Origin: Rhizobium sp. 16-488-2b
Lineage (GTDB): Bacteria; Pseudomonadota; Alphaproteobacteria; Rhizobiales; Rhizobiaceae
Direction: 5' to 3'
DNA length: 64,000 nt
Assembly: GCF_017741815.1 (NCBI RefSeq)
Contig: NZ_JAGHMF010000008.1
Coordinates: 310,001-374,000 of the forward strand
Positions within the stretch are counted from its first letter, which is position 1, and every line of letters begins with the position of its first letter. A model generated the notes under the pieces. It had not been told where the DNA came from. It saw only the letters and a program-made list of their open reading frames with translations, and searched no databases. A program made the translations under genes and the position numbers. Below, piece by piece: positions 26,919-35,511 of this stretch.

Positions 26919-27060
26919 TCACTGCGGCAAGGAAGCGGCACGATCCCCAACGATGAGGCCGCGCGCAATCTCGTCGCTGCCATAGACGATTACATCGGGC
27001 CTTGCGCCCGATTGCGAATAGACGGCATTGATTGCGGAGTACCCCACTCTTCGGACCACT
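26919..27060 (-). pseudogene. Remnant of a LacI-family regulator
   Basis: Read leftward, about 47 codons give VGYSAINAVYSQSGARPDV, then IVYGSDEIARGLIVGDR, then a stop at 26919-26921. This matches the late effector-domain region of LacI regulators (GYxAINAL, RPDAIVxGSDExAxGVI). No start, helix-turn-helix or C-terminus is present, and the sequence around it does not restore the frame. It suggests that a lacI gene once stood upstream of the importer operon. Confidence 0.45.
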
Positions 27061-27213
27061 GACGAACATCACCTGACCATCAGGCGGATGCGCGCTCCTT
27101 GGGCATCATCAGGATGGAGGCTCACACCATTGGAAGATCCCTGGGCAAAGGCTTTGACCACAGGAATTCCGAGTTTCAAAAGTTCCGACGGCGAGAAGAT
27201 GAGCATTCATCGC

Positions 27214-28467
27214 TCAATCCGCTTCGACTGCCTGCGGGAGCTGCGCGCATGCACTGGGTGCGGCTGCGCTTGCGAACCTGTCGTCAATCCATTTGGCGGC
27301 GTCTTTCGCTGTGTCACGTGCAATGAAGCCATGTCCGACTTTTGGAAGCGTCACGAAATCCACGCTGCTGCCATTGTCACAGAGACGGCGAACATAGGAG
27401 ATGGTCACGTCGGGACGAACGATGCCATCGGCCAATCCTTGTGCAAGGAAGATAGGAATCTGCCTTGGGAGGAGGCCGGGCGTGTTCCGTTTCAGCAAGG
27501 CGTTCCACGGCTCCGCCGCGCTTATATCGGTGACCGTCAGGAAGTCCTTGGCTAGCGGGCGTTCCTCGAGACGTCGTTCCAACAGGTCGAAAATCGTCTC
27601 GATGCAGCCGCCTGCAAGGGTGTCGACCGTGGGCATCGCATTCGCGTCGACAATATTGTCGAGCTTGATGTCGAAGACCCGTGACCAGGACCAAAGCGTA
27701 AGGGCCGTCAGCCCTCTGCCCCCGCTCGAGGCGAAGTCGTCGCGCATCAGCGTGCTGAGATCGGTTGCCGGTGCTGCCGCGGCAACGCCAACCAGTTTAA
27801 GCTCGGGCGCGTAGGTGGATGCCAACAAGCCTGCGTAAAGCGCCGCCTGCCCTCCCTGCGAGTGGCCCCAGACGGCAAAGCGTGTCGGCTCTCGTTCACC
27901 GAGCAGATCGCGCGCGGCACGGACGGAATCGAGCACGGAGCGGCCTTCGCTGTTGCCAATCAGGTAAGGGTGGACACCGGGGCCGCCGAGACCGGGATAG
28001 TCCGTTGCAACAACAGCAAATCCCTGTTGCAGCAGTTGCTCAAGGCCTTGGATCTGTCGATAGACGCCGCGGGTTAGAGACGGCGCGCAGGCCGTGGCAA
28101 CACCGCTGGTCGGATGTGCCCAGGCGACGATCGGACGGTTTGGGCTGTTGCCATCGGCCGGCACGATCAAGACACCGGAGACCGCGATCAGCTCTCCGTG
28201 CAGGCCGACCGAACGGTAGAGGATACGCGACGCCGTGGCACCTTGCGGAGAAAACGGCATGGCCTCCGAGCGGATGACGGAACCGGGACGCCCTGCGAGT
28301 TCACCGCTCTCGGGCTGGTAGAACGCGTCTTGGGCTCTCGCCGAACCCAAGGTAAGGAATCCCCACACGACAAGAGCCGCAAGTCCATATCCCAGCAACA
28401 GCCGGAGCGTGTCCTTCGCCCTTACCAACCTGTGCCTGCGCGGCTCTACGAATCGGATTCGAGTCAT
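27214..28467 (-). CDS. Secreted alpha/beta hydrolase, secretory-lipase (LIP) type
   Basis: 417 residues. An N-terminal hydrophobic segment (GYGLAALVVWGFLTLGSARA, about residues 28-47) follows a basic start and is a signal peptide or membrane anchor. The nucleophile elbow GHSQGG is near residue 200; a late GLADGIV supplies the likely Asp and VGHGF the His of the triad. The family includes secreted lipases/esterases. It is monocistronic, with no related neighbours, and 28468-28565 downstream of the next gene holds only a hairpin. Substrate unknown. Confidence 0.82.
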   Translation of the reverse strand: MTRIRFVEPRRHRLVRAKDTLRLLLGYGLAALVVWGFLTLGSARAQDAFYQPESGELAGRPGSVIRSEAMPFSPQGATASRILYRSVGLHGELIAVSGVLIVPADGNSPNRPIVAWAHPTSGVATACAPSLTRGVYRQIQGLEQLLQQGFAVVATDYPGLGGPGVHPYLIGNSEGRSVLDSVRAARDLLGEREPTRFAVWGHSQGGQAALYAGLLASTYAPELKLVGVAAAAPATDLSTLMRDDFASSGGRGLTALTLWSWSRVFDIKLDNIVDANAMPTVDTLAGGCIETIFDLLERRLEERPLAKDFLTVTDISAAEPWNALLKRNTPGLLPRQIPIFLAQGLADGIVRPDVTISYVRRLCDNGSSVDFVTLPKVGHGFIARDTAKDAAKWIDDRFASAAAPSACAQLPQAVEAD

Positions 28468-28538
28468 GATGGTCGTCCAACAAGGGGCTACTCGCCCAGT
28501 TCCTTGATTTCAAAGAGCGCTGCATGAAGCTTGAGACG

Positions 28539-28558
28539 GGGCGGCGATGGCCGCCCCT
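28539..28558 (-). terminator. Hairpin after the 28566 gene
   Basis: GGGGCGGC-GATG-GCCGCCCC, an 8-bp stem with a 4-base loop, 7 bases beyond the stop codon. No T tract follows. Confidence 0.4.
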
Positions 28559-28565
28559 GTCGTCA

Positions 28566-29279
28566 TCACTGCCACTGACCATCCGGCAGACGGCCATGAT
28601 ACGGCGTATCCCGGCAATGGCCCCATGGACCAAGCCAGTAACCGGGAGGGCATGGGCTTGCAGGAGGATAGTATGCCGGCGCCGGATAGTAGGGCTCGAC
28701 GTAGCGAGGCCCGGCCAAAGATGCGCCGATTGCCGCACCGGAGGCGGCGCCGAGTGCGTACCAGCCAGCGTTGTTCCAGCCGCGCCAATGATCGATGAAC
28801 ACGGCAGCAGGACCGGTCGCGCCGGTCAGATTGCCTTCCAGCACGGAAACGTCGAACGTCAGCGTCGTGCCATCAAGCTTGGGCGATCTGAGCGTAACCA
28901 CGGCGTCGCTGACATTCGTGCCGCCGCCAAGAACCGACACCGTTGCGTTCGGCGGATCCTTGTCGAAGCTGTCGGCGCCAGCGCCCCATTGCTTGACGAT
29001 TTCGTCGGTCGCGATGTGACCGGCGGCGCGTGTCGGACGATCGGAGAAGATGATCGAGTTGGTGGCAACGCCCGTCAGGACCAACTTGTCGCCTTCCAGC
29101 TTCGCGCCGTCGGCGTTGACGACGAGGAGTGATGCGACAGGCGCCTGCTGGCTGACCTGTCCGACGGTCTTTTGCAGGGGCACATGCGGTGCCTTGGCAG
29201 CATCCTGCCCCAGCGCGGTTCCCGCCAGTAGCGTGAGCGAGCCGGCGAACAACAGTCCGATTGGATTCATGCGTATCAT
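28566..29279 (-). CDS. Exported protein with C-terminal Cys/Gly/Trp motif
   Basis: 237 residues. The signal peptide (MNPIGLLFAGSLTLLAGTA) is cleaved near LGQD. The central 120 residues are beta-rich with TNSIIFSDRPTRAAGHI and a glycine-rich GAASGAAIGASLAGP stretch. The C-terminus has CPPGYWLGPWGHCRDTPYHG, nearly identical to a repeat in the protein at 30121. I do not recognise a function. The central part resembles the rhizobial exported families that co-occur with DUF992 and similar proteins. AAAGGA lies 8 bases before the ATG. Confidence 0.75.
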   Translation of the reverse strand: MIRMNPIGLLFAGSLTLLAGTALGQDAAKAPHVPLQKTVGQVSQQAPVASLLVVNADGAKLEGDKLVLTGVATNSIIFSDRPTRAAGHIATDEIVKQWGAGADSFDKDPPNATVSVLGGGTNVSDAVVTLRSPKLDGTTLTFDVSVLEGNLTGATGPAAVFIDHWRGWNNAGWYALGAASGAAIGASLAGPRYVEPYYPAPAYYPPASPCPPGYWLGPWGHCRDTPYHGRLPDGQWQ

Positions 29280-29321
29280 TGTCGAAATCCTTTGTGAGTT
29301 CCGTTGCGGAAGGCTCGGCGG

Positions 29322-29597
29322 TCAGCCGCCACCATGCTCGGCGGCATAGTCGATGCCGGCCTGAACTTCGGCCATAGCCTGCATGACCAGTTCGGCGGCA
29401 CGCTCCTTGTGCCCGCCCTTGTTCGGCGTCGCCCGGTGAAGCGAATTCAATGCGTTCTGGAGCTGGCGCAATGCGGCGTCCATATTGCCTTGGTCCGCCA
29501 TGGCAGGAGACGATACGAGGGCAGCAGCCGAGCCTGCGGCGAGCACAACGCCCGCAGCGGCAAGCATGTTTCTGCGTGAAAGTGTGAGTTCGGTCAT
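29322..29597 (-). CDS. Small Tat-exported helical protein
   Basis: 91 residues. LSRRNMLAAAGVVLAAGSAA is a twin-arginine signal peptide. The mature ~55 residues are two amphipathic helices (MDAALRQLQNALNSLHRAT and AAELVMQAMAEVQAGIDYAA) and end in EHGGG. No catalytic motif. Function unknown; it shares strand with the exported proteins on both sides, 28-42 bases apart, so an operon is likely. Confidence 0.72.
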   Translation of the reverse strand: MTELTLSRRNMLAAAGVVLAAGSAAALVSSPAMADQGNMDAALRQLQNALNSLHRATPNKGGHKERAAELVMQAMAEVQAGIDYAAEHGGG

Positions 29598-29625
29598 TTC
29601 AGTTCTCCGAGTTGGTGAGGATTGT

Positions 29626-30105
29626 TCAGTTTGCCGCCGTGAGCGTCACCTTGACGACGCCGGTTGCGATGTTGATGCCGGTCTCGCCATCGACGGAGAT
29701 CGGCTGCAGCGAAAACGACTGATCGTTGCCGCCGACCAAAGCAGTCGCTCCGGCGCCCACGCCGAGCGCGGCGCCCGCGGCGACGCCGACATACGTGCCC
29801 GCAAGCGCACCCTGAGGGATACCGCGCGTCGCCGACGCGACGCCCCAGATCAGGTGTCCTTGATCGACCTTGCCGATCTCGACGCCGTATTCGTCTATGT
29901 TTCCGACATAGGTTTCCGATTGGCCGCCATCGGGCTTGAACTGGCAGGTCAGCGACTGCTTGCGAGCGAGGATTTCATCCACGCTCTCGGACACGTCACA
30001 GGAGAGGATACCGATCTTGGCAACGTCGGCATGGCCTGGGACTACGGAAGTGGCAACCAGGGCCAATGCGAGCGCAAGCCCGCCGGAGAGTTTCGAGGCA
30101 GTCAT
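29626..30105 (-). CDS. DUF992 domain-containing exported protein
   Basis: 159 residues: signal peptide MTASKLSGGLALALALVAT cleaved near GHAD, then KIGILSCDVSESVDEILARK, which is the start of the DUF992 domain common in rhizobia. A glycine/alanine-rich AGTYVGVAAGAALGVGAGAT segment follows and the chain closes with SFSLQPISVDGETG. Two conserved Cys may pair. Function unknown, probably periplasmic or envelope-associated. Confidence 0.82.
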   Translation of the reverse strand: MTASKLSGGLALALALVATSVVPGHADVAKIGILSCDVSESVDEILARKQSLTCQFKPDGGQSETYVGNIDEYGVEIGKVDQGHLIWGVASATRGIPQGALAGTYVGVAAGAALGVGAGATALVGGNDQSFSLQPISVDGETGINIATGVVKVTLTAAN

Positions 30106-30120
30106 CTGTCGGCTCCGCGC

Positions 30121-30441
30121 TTACTTCCAGGTGCCGTTAGGCAGGCGACCGTGATAGGGCGTGTTGCGGCAATGCCCCCAAGGACCGCGCCAGTATCCGG
30201 GCGGGCACGCGTTGCTGGCGACGGGGCGCTCTTGATAGTAGCCGTTCGGGAGCCGACCATAAAACGGGGTGGTGCGGCAACCGCCATAAGGACCGCGCCA
30301 CGCATTGGGGCCGCAACCGCCAGCGACCAAAGTGACCGCGGAAGGTGCTTCGATCGTAGGCATCAGCGGCGCTGCGGTAGAGATAGACGGTGCCGCGAAC
30401 AGTGCGGCAGCGCCAAGAATGACTGCAAATTTCGTATTCAT
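30121..30441 (-). CDS. Small exported Cys/Gly/Trp repeat protein (GCG_CRPN-like)
   Basis: 106 residues after a clear signal peptide (MNTKFAVILGAAALFAAPSI). The mature part carries GGCGPNAWRGPYGGCR, then two copies of the xPYHGRLPNG pattern: TTPFYGRLPNG and NTPYHGRLPNG, the second after CPPGYWRGPWGHCR. This looks like the GCG_CRPN repeat family. Four Cys could form disulfides in the periplasm. GGAG precedes the ATG at 30441. It shares its repeat with the protein at 28566. Confidence 0.78.
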   Translation of the reverse strand: MNTKFAVILGAAALFAAPSISTAAPLMPTIEAPSAVTLVAGGCGPNAWRGPYGGCRTTPFYGRLPNGYYQERPVASNACPPGYWRGPWGHCRNTPYHGRLPNGTWK

Positions 30442-30824
30442 GTTCACTCCAGATGTGTTGAATGCTGCGGACGGGTTGCGCGCACTCAATCTGCATTTCG
30501 ATTGGACTATGGCTGAATGCTGGTCTGTCGGACGATCGTCGTCTTGGGAGAGCGTCGGCCGCCAACCGGAGAGCGCCCCAGGCCACTGATGGCCGGTCGA
30601 TGTGCTCCGATGGCCGGGGATAGCCGATATCGATCCGATGCCGCATCACCACTTCTGGGTATGCGATGAAAACAAGATCCGATTATTTCGCGGCTATCGG
30701 GCAGAAAATGGTAAAATCAGACCTTGGATCAGACATAATGACCTCGGAGCTTCGGCAACTGATCAGTGACCACCGCGTTTGTCGATGCGCGTCCGCCCTT
30801 GGGCGAGCAATTGAGGATCAAGAC
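30442..30824. other. Intergenic stretch between divergent exported-protein genes
   Basis: A 383-base region between the start of the leftward small-protein cluster and the rightward gene at 30825. It must hold both promoters. No clear -35/-10 pair, operator palindrome or coding frame with a ribosome-binding site was found. Confidence 0.5.
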
Positions 30825-31193
30825 ATGAAACTTCTGGCTGTTATCAGTTGCTTCACCGCTTCCTGCCTACTGGTAAACTTGGCCACGGCCGCGGAAAGCG
30901 GAACGATTGAGCTTCACAGCAAGGCAAAAATCGAACGTACGCAGGTAAGCTACAACTGCGGCTCCGCAGGCAATCTTGCGGTGTCCTACGTCAACGCCGA
31001 CCCGAACTTTCTCGCGTTGGTACCTGTACCCAAGCAGACGCAACCACTGGTGTTCGCGTCGGTGATTTCCGGATCGGGAGCACGCTACGCGGCGGGGAAA
31101 TACGTCTGGTGGGTCAAGGGGAGTTCCGCGAGCCTGTATGACACGACGTTGAGTGACAACGCGCCGCCGACCATGACGTGCGACGCGTCCTGA
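30825..31193 (+). CDS. MliC-like lysozyme inhibitor family protein
   Basis: 122 residues. Signal peptide MKLLAVISCFTASCLLVNLA, cleaved near ATAAES; the Cys at residue 15 lies inside the hydrophobic core, so a lipobox is unlikely. The mature part has the MliC features: VSYNCGSAGNLAVSYVN, SGSGARYAAGKYVWWVKG and SLYD. MliC proteins inhibit c-type lysozyme in the periplasm. The start at 30825 follows GAGG by 8 bases; upstream in-frame ATGs are not needed. Confidence 0.78.
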   Translation: MKLLAVISCFTASCLLVNLATAAESGTIELHSKAKIERTQVSYNCGSAGNLAVSYVNADPNFLALVPVPKQTQPLVFASVISGSGARYAAGKYVWWVKGSSASLYDTTLSDNAPPTMTCDAS

Positions 31194-31431
31194 TCGCATT
31201 TCAGTTGCGCAAGGATCAACTGATCTTGTTCAGAACAGCGCATACGATCGTCGCGACGCCAAGCCAAGCACGCAGGTCAAAGCGGGCAATATCAGACCCG
31301 TGTTGAGGTGGAGCGTCGGGATGATCCCGGCGAGGGCGAGACTGCTCCCGCGATCAAGCGAGACAATGGCTCAATTCCTCGCCAGCCCATAGTCCTTGCA
31401 ACCCGATCAACTGCCGCCGGCATCCTTGGAG

Positions 31432-31953
31432 CTATGCGCGAGCACGGTAGCTCTCCAGATGTCGCTCGGATGGGGATTGTTTCCAGGCTGCCCACAACAG
31501 GATCGACAACGCGATGGCACGGGCAATCGTAAGAGCGAGCAACAGGCCGAAATTATCGGCTGCGTAGTCTTTGTTCTGAAACGCTTGCACAAAATGGCCA
31601 AAAGTCACCCCACCATAGAAGATGACCGCATAGACCGCGACTGCGCTTTGAAATGACAAGCTTCGCCAGAATGCCAGAACGGCGACCGCGCCCAGTGCTG
31701 TATCGGCAATACCGACTTCAAACTCGAACGGGCTCTGCTGCCATCCGATTTGCGCTGATGCTATCTCCGGGAAGAACACATGGAAAATACCCGCCCACAG
31801 GCCATCGACACCCACGGCCAGCAGCAGGATCCAAGACAGGTATCGACGTGACCAGTGCTGATCGCGCTTGATCAACGTAGCGCAGATGATGGCGGCGATA
31901 AAAAGGAACGCCGGCAAGTGTGCAAGAATAATCCTGATTGTATCAGCAATCAT
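31432..31953 (-). CDS. Integral membrane protein, DUF6790-like
   Basis: 173 residues with about five hydrophobic segments (HLPAFLFIAAIICATLI, WILLLAVGVDGLWAGIFHVF, and three more). GGAGGTCACG precedes the ATG at 31953. It resembles the small four- to five-segment membrane proteins annotated DUF6790, some with FxxH and GWQxSPFEFEVG; here GWQQSPFEFEVG is present. No function known and no linked operon. Confidence 0.65.
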   Translation of the reverse strand: MIADTIRIILAHLPAFLFIAAIICATLIKRDQHWSRRYLSWILLLAVGVDGLWAGIFHVFFPEIASAQIGWQQSPFEFEVGIADTALGAVAVLAFWRSLSFQSAVAVYAVIFYGGVTFGHFVQAFQNKDYAADNFGLLLALTIARAIALSILLWAAWKQSPSERHLESYRARA

Positions 31954-32099
31954 CGTGACCTCCGTAAAAACGACCACAGTGCTCTTCGATCCCGACGAAC
32001 GCCAATCGAAGAGCTTGTGCGTTACCTACGACCACGGCCGAAAAGCTACATCCTCAGAACTGGTGACTAACGGAATGAGGTTAAACCACAGTGCCAAGC

Positions 32100-33224
32100 T
32101 CAATGGACATAGGTTCCCAGCAGCGCGCCGATACGCTCGAAGTCACGAAGGTTTGCCGCGTCGGTCTTGCGCAGCACCGTCCGTATCTGTGTGCGCACTG
32201 TGTCGAGCGAGACCTGACGATCTCGCGCAACTATCTCGGCCGTTTGCCCACCTAACAGGGCTGCCGCTACAGCGCCCTCGGCTGCGCTCAACCCGAACAA
32301 TTCACTGAAAACGCGCGGCGGCGCCGATCGCGGCTGCGAGATGTCATTGATTAGCACAAGGACCGGCGTCCCAACGGCGGGGCTGCTTCCATGCGCCGGC
32401 AAAGGTGTGGCAAAGACAGCGAGTTGGCCCATGCGACCATTCTCCATGGCGTCGAATTCGATCCGAACTGCACCACCGCTCCCATCATTGGCAGCGCTGC
32501 GGACTATTTGCCGAAGCTTCGCACCCTCGCCCTGATCGACCACGAGTCGTGTACTTCCGGTCGCCAGCTTGGACAGAGAAATCGGAAATCCTTTGCAGGA
32601 CAACGTCCGGTTAGCCGCTGTGTTCGCGAACAGCACATTGCAATCGCCATCAACAACGACAGCACTTCCGGGCAAGGCGTCGAAAGCCGCATATGTTAGG
32701 CGCGATGCAAGCTCCGTCTCAAATAGCTTTTGGCGCATTCTCAGCCCGCGGCGGACATGCGGCATGAGTTGCGCCAGCGCACTCCTCTCTCGGTTCCCGA
32801 AAGCCCTTCCATCTCGAAAGAAGCTCATGACGGTGTGCTCGCTGTCGCCAACGAGACCGATGAGCATGTTTTCCCGACCATTCGGCTTGGCGAAATCCTG
32901 ATAGAACTCGGATCGACGATAACGTTCGCCATCGACGACTTCGTCGACGAGCACCACGGTCTCCGCCCCGGATGCAGCGGGTTTAATCCGCGATATAGCC
33001 GATCGAACCGGATCGATATGAAGATAGTAGGCGCTGTACCTGTCTTCGCCAGTCGAGGATGTCTCAAAGACGTTGGTGTAGCGGCCGCCGCCATCTCGGA
33101 AACGAAACGTCCCCGCTTCTGCATCAAAGAACCGGAACAGACGTTGCGCCAGGGATGACCAATCTTGGTCGCTTGTCGCTGCATCGTAGATGTCGCAAAT
33201 AATGGAATTACAGTCCATATGCAT
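32100..33224 (-). CDS. LuxR-type transcriptional regulator
   Basis: 374 residues. The C-terminal 60 residues form a LuxR helix-turn-helix (FGLSAAEGAVAAALLGG, then VSLDTVRTQIRTVLRKTDA). The N-terminal two thirds have no phosphoacceptor or autoinducer domain; they include a PAS-like segment around residues 185-290 (GDCNVLFANTAANRTL). Similar proteins occur as single regulators in rhizobia. The start is uncertain: ATG 33224 has GGGG 8 bases upstream; an ATG at 33218 and a GTG at 33236 also fit. Confidence 0.78.
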   Translation of the reverse strand: MHMDCNSIICDIYDAATSDQDWSSLAQRLFRFFDAEAGTFRFRDGGGRYTNVFETSSTGEDRYSAYYLHIDPVRSAISRIKPAASGAETVVLVDEVVDGERYRRSEFYQDFAKPNGRENMLIGLVGDSEHTVMSFFRDGRAFGNRERSALAQLMPHVRRGLRMRQKLFETELASRLTYAAFDALPGSAVVVDGDCNVLFANTAANRTLSCKGFPISLSKLATGSTRLVVDQGEGAKLRQIVRSAANDGSGGAVRIEFDAMENGRMGQLAVFATPLPAHGSSPAVGTPVLVLINDISQPRSAPPRVFSELFGLSAAEGAVAAALLGGQTAEIVARDRQVSLDTVRTQIRTVLRKTDAANLRDFERIGALLGTYVH

Positions 33225-33236
33225 GCCACGCCCCAC

Positions 33237-33661
33237 AACGTTTGAATGCAGAAGCCGCCAACATCGTTGATGTATTGGCGGGCCGCAAGTGGAAAGCTAT
33301 TCGGACAAAGAGGCCCTGTCATTCAACCATTGAAGCTGAGAATGCTTCATTGAAATGCTTCATCGCCATGCTTAGGATGTTGCATCATATACGCCCACTA
33401 GGTTGTATTCGCGCAGCGAGATGCGACGAAATACTGTCGCAAACAGAATGTTTTACTCACACGGGCAACGAACATCGGGCGACCATCGCCGCCATGTTCT
33501 TTAATTATCTTGAGAGGCTGTGTGGCGGCGAGCTTGAGACGGAGGTCCAAAAACAAAATCTCCTGGGCGTCTACGCCGAGGAGATTTCAGTTAAGCGACT
33601 TCAATGACAACCCTGGTTCCGTGGATTGGTTCAATCAGCCGTGATTTAGCAAGCTATCTCT
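33237..33661. other. AT-richer gap without a convincing gene
   Basis: 425 bases of noticeably lower GC content than the surroundings. A 121-codon rightward frame at 33242-33607 has no ribosome-binding site and no recognisable motif, so it is not called. It may include the promoter of the LuxR-type gene. Confidence 0.45.
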
Positions 33662-34408
33662 TCATCCGACGCTGTAACCACCGTCGACCGGCAAGGTGAC
33701 ACCAGTGACGAAGGTGGCGGCTGGCGAGCACAGGAATAGGATCGGGCCGACGAGATCGTCTGCCGTGCCCCAGCGTTTCAGCGCCGATCGCTCGGCGATC
33801 TTCGCTTCGCTGTCCGGCTGCGACCACAACGGCTTCGTCATCTCCGTGCGGTGATAGCCCGGCGCAACCGCGTTCACACGTACGCCGTCGCGGCCGTACT
33901 TGTGCGCCATCGTACGCGTCAGCCCGACGATGCCCGTCTTGCTGGCTGTGTAGGCGGGAACGCTTTCATCGGCCAGATAGCTCAGCATCGACGCGAAATT
34001 GACAATGCTTCCCCCGCTCTTCCTGAGCAACGGAAAGGCGGCACGGGAGAGACGCATGGCGCTGCTCAGATTGACGTCCATGACATCGAGAAAGACATCC
34101 TCGTCCCACTCGCTGTCCGGGCGCGCGATGCCCTGGCAATTGACCAGCACATCGAGCGACGGCAAATCGGCAAAGAACCGATCGACCGCGACGCCGTCCC
34201 GAACGTCCAGCCTTGAGAACACGATAGAGCCTGACGAGCTTGATCGGGCATCGTCAAGCCGGCGTTCGGAACTGCCGGTGGCGAGCACGCGGGCCCCCGC
34301 ACCGGCGAAGCCTTGCGCAACGGCCAGCCCGATGCCGCTTGTGCCGCCCGAGACCACTACCGTCTGGCCATCAAGAAAATTCGGCGCGAACGCCTCGTTT
34401 CTACCCAT
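33662..34408 (-). CDS. SDR family oxidoreductase (end of the sugar operon)
   Basis: 248 residues: GGTSGIG cofactor loop, NCQG, the catalytic Ser (NFASMLS), Tyr and Lys (YTASKTGIVG), and a C-terminal LPVDGGYSVG. ATG 34408 has GGAG 8 bases upstream. It is the last gene of the leftward operon and lies 17 bases after the GldA-like gene, so it probably oxidises or reduces a sugar, polyol or lactol in the same route. Confidence 0.9.
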   Translation of the reverse strand: MGRNEAFAPNFLDGQTVVVSGGTSGIGLAVAQGFAGAGARVLATGSSERRLDDARSSSSGSIVFSRLDVRDGVAVDRFFADLPSLDVLVNCQGIARPDSEWDEDVFLDVMDVNLSSAMRLSRAAFPLLRKSGGSIVNFASMLSYLADESVPAYTASKTGIVGLTRTMAHKYGRDGVRVNAVAPGYHRTEMTKPLWSQPDSEAKIAERSALKRWGTADDLVGPILFLCSPAATFVTGVTLPVDGGYSVG

Positions 34409-34425
34409 CACTCTTACTCCATCGA

Positions 34426-35511
34426 TCAGATCAACGCCGCCAGCGCCTCGATCACCATCGCTTCGGTGACCGGCATCGGCTCGTTGTGGATGATTTCACC
34501 GGCGCGGCAGGCGCGCCGAGCGACAATTTCCAGCTTCTCCTGCGAAGCCTCGGCAATCCCGATATCCGCCAGCTGCGTCGGCAACCGGACCGATCGGCAA
34601 AAATCGCGAACCCGCATGAACTCGTCATGCCGGCCCTGGATCTTCAATCCGGCCAGCACGCCGATCGCAACCTTTTCACCGTGCAAGTGATGATGCACGT
34701 CCTCCAGTTCGCAAAGCCCGTGATGGATCGCGTGCGCGGCCGCCACGCCGCCGGATTCAAATCCGATCCCCGACAGGAGGATATTGGCTTCGACGACCCG
34801 CTCGATTGCAGGGCCAGCCGTCTTCGCATCGCATTCTGAGAGCGCCGAGGCGCCGAATTCCAGGATCGTTTCCCGGCAGAACCGCGCCACCTCGAATGCA
34901 AGCGGCAAACCCGGCATTTTCATGCAGTTCATCGCACCGCTTTGACGGCACGCATCCGCCTCGTACCATGTTGCCAGCGCATCACCGATCCCGGCCGACA
35001 GGAAGCGCGCGGGCGCGGCAGCGATCAGGGCCGTATCGACAAGAACCAGGTCGGGATTGGCAGGCAGGAAGCTGTCATACGCGACCGTGCCGTCCTGGTT
35101 GTAGACGACCGCGAGCGCGCTGCACGGCGCATCCGAAGCGGCGATCGTCGGCACCACGATCACTGGTAATCGGAGATCGCGGGCAGCCGCCTTTGCCGTA
35201 TCGAGCGCCTTGCCGCCACCGATACCGATGACGACATCGGCTGCGGCAGTCCTGGCACGAGCGACGAGGCTGGCGATTTCAGCTTCCGAGCACTCTCCTC
35301 CGTGACGCACGACCTCGACATCGGCGCGACCATCGAACGCGTCCGACACGGATTTTTCGAGCATGCCGAAAATGCCACGGTCGAGCAGGGCCACGGCCCG
35401 TTTCCCATAGGAGTGCGCTTCCTGCCCCAGCAGCCCGATCGCACCCGCCGCCTGGATATAGCGGCCGGGGAAGCGTGTGCCGCGCGGCTTGATGTCAGCC
35501 GTCACCAGCAT
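34426..35511 (-). CDS. Iron-containing alcohol dehydrogenase, GldA-like
   Basis: 361 residues of the glycerol dehydrogenase-like family. GGGKALDTAKA and the Rossmann motif VVIGIGGG bind NAD. The metal ligands are likely Asp in AGIGDALATWYEADA and the two His in HAIHHGL and EDVHHHLHGEKVA. Metal-dependent NAD enzymes of this type interconvert polyols and ketoses. It overlaps the preceding SDR by 10 bases. Probably works with the two SDRs and the FGGY kinase on a sugar or polyol. Confidence 0.9.
   Translation of the reverse strand: MLVTADIKPRGTRFPGRYIQAAGAIGLLGQEAHSYGKRAVALLDRGIFGMLEKSVSDAFDGRADVEVVRHGGECSEAEIASLVARARTAAADVVIGIGGGKALDTAKAAARDLRLPVIVVPTIAASDAPCSALAVVYNQDGTVAYDSFLPANPDLVLVDTALIAAAPARFLSAGIGDALATWYEADACRQSGAMNCMKMPGLPLAFEVARFCRETILEFGASALSECDAKTAGPAIERVVEANILLSGIGFESGGVAAAHAIHHGLCELEDVHHHLHGEKVAIGVLAGLKIQGRHDEFMRVRDFCRSVRLPTQLADIGIAEASQEKLEIVARRACRAGEIIHNEPMPVTEAMVIEALAALI

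Noticed and set aside
27028..27555. Rightward frame of 175 codons
   Set aside because: Antisense to the lipase-like gene for most of its length; no motif.
33242..33607. Rightward frame of 121 codons in the AT-richer gap
   Set aside because: No ribosome-binding site, no motif, no signal peptide; kept only as part of the gap entry.
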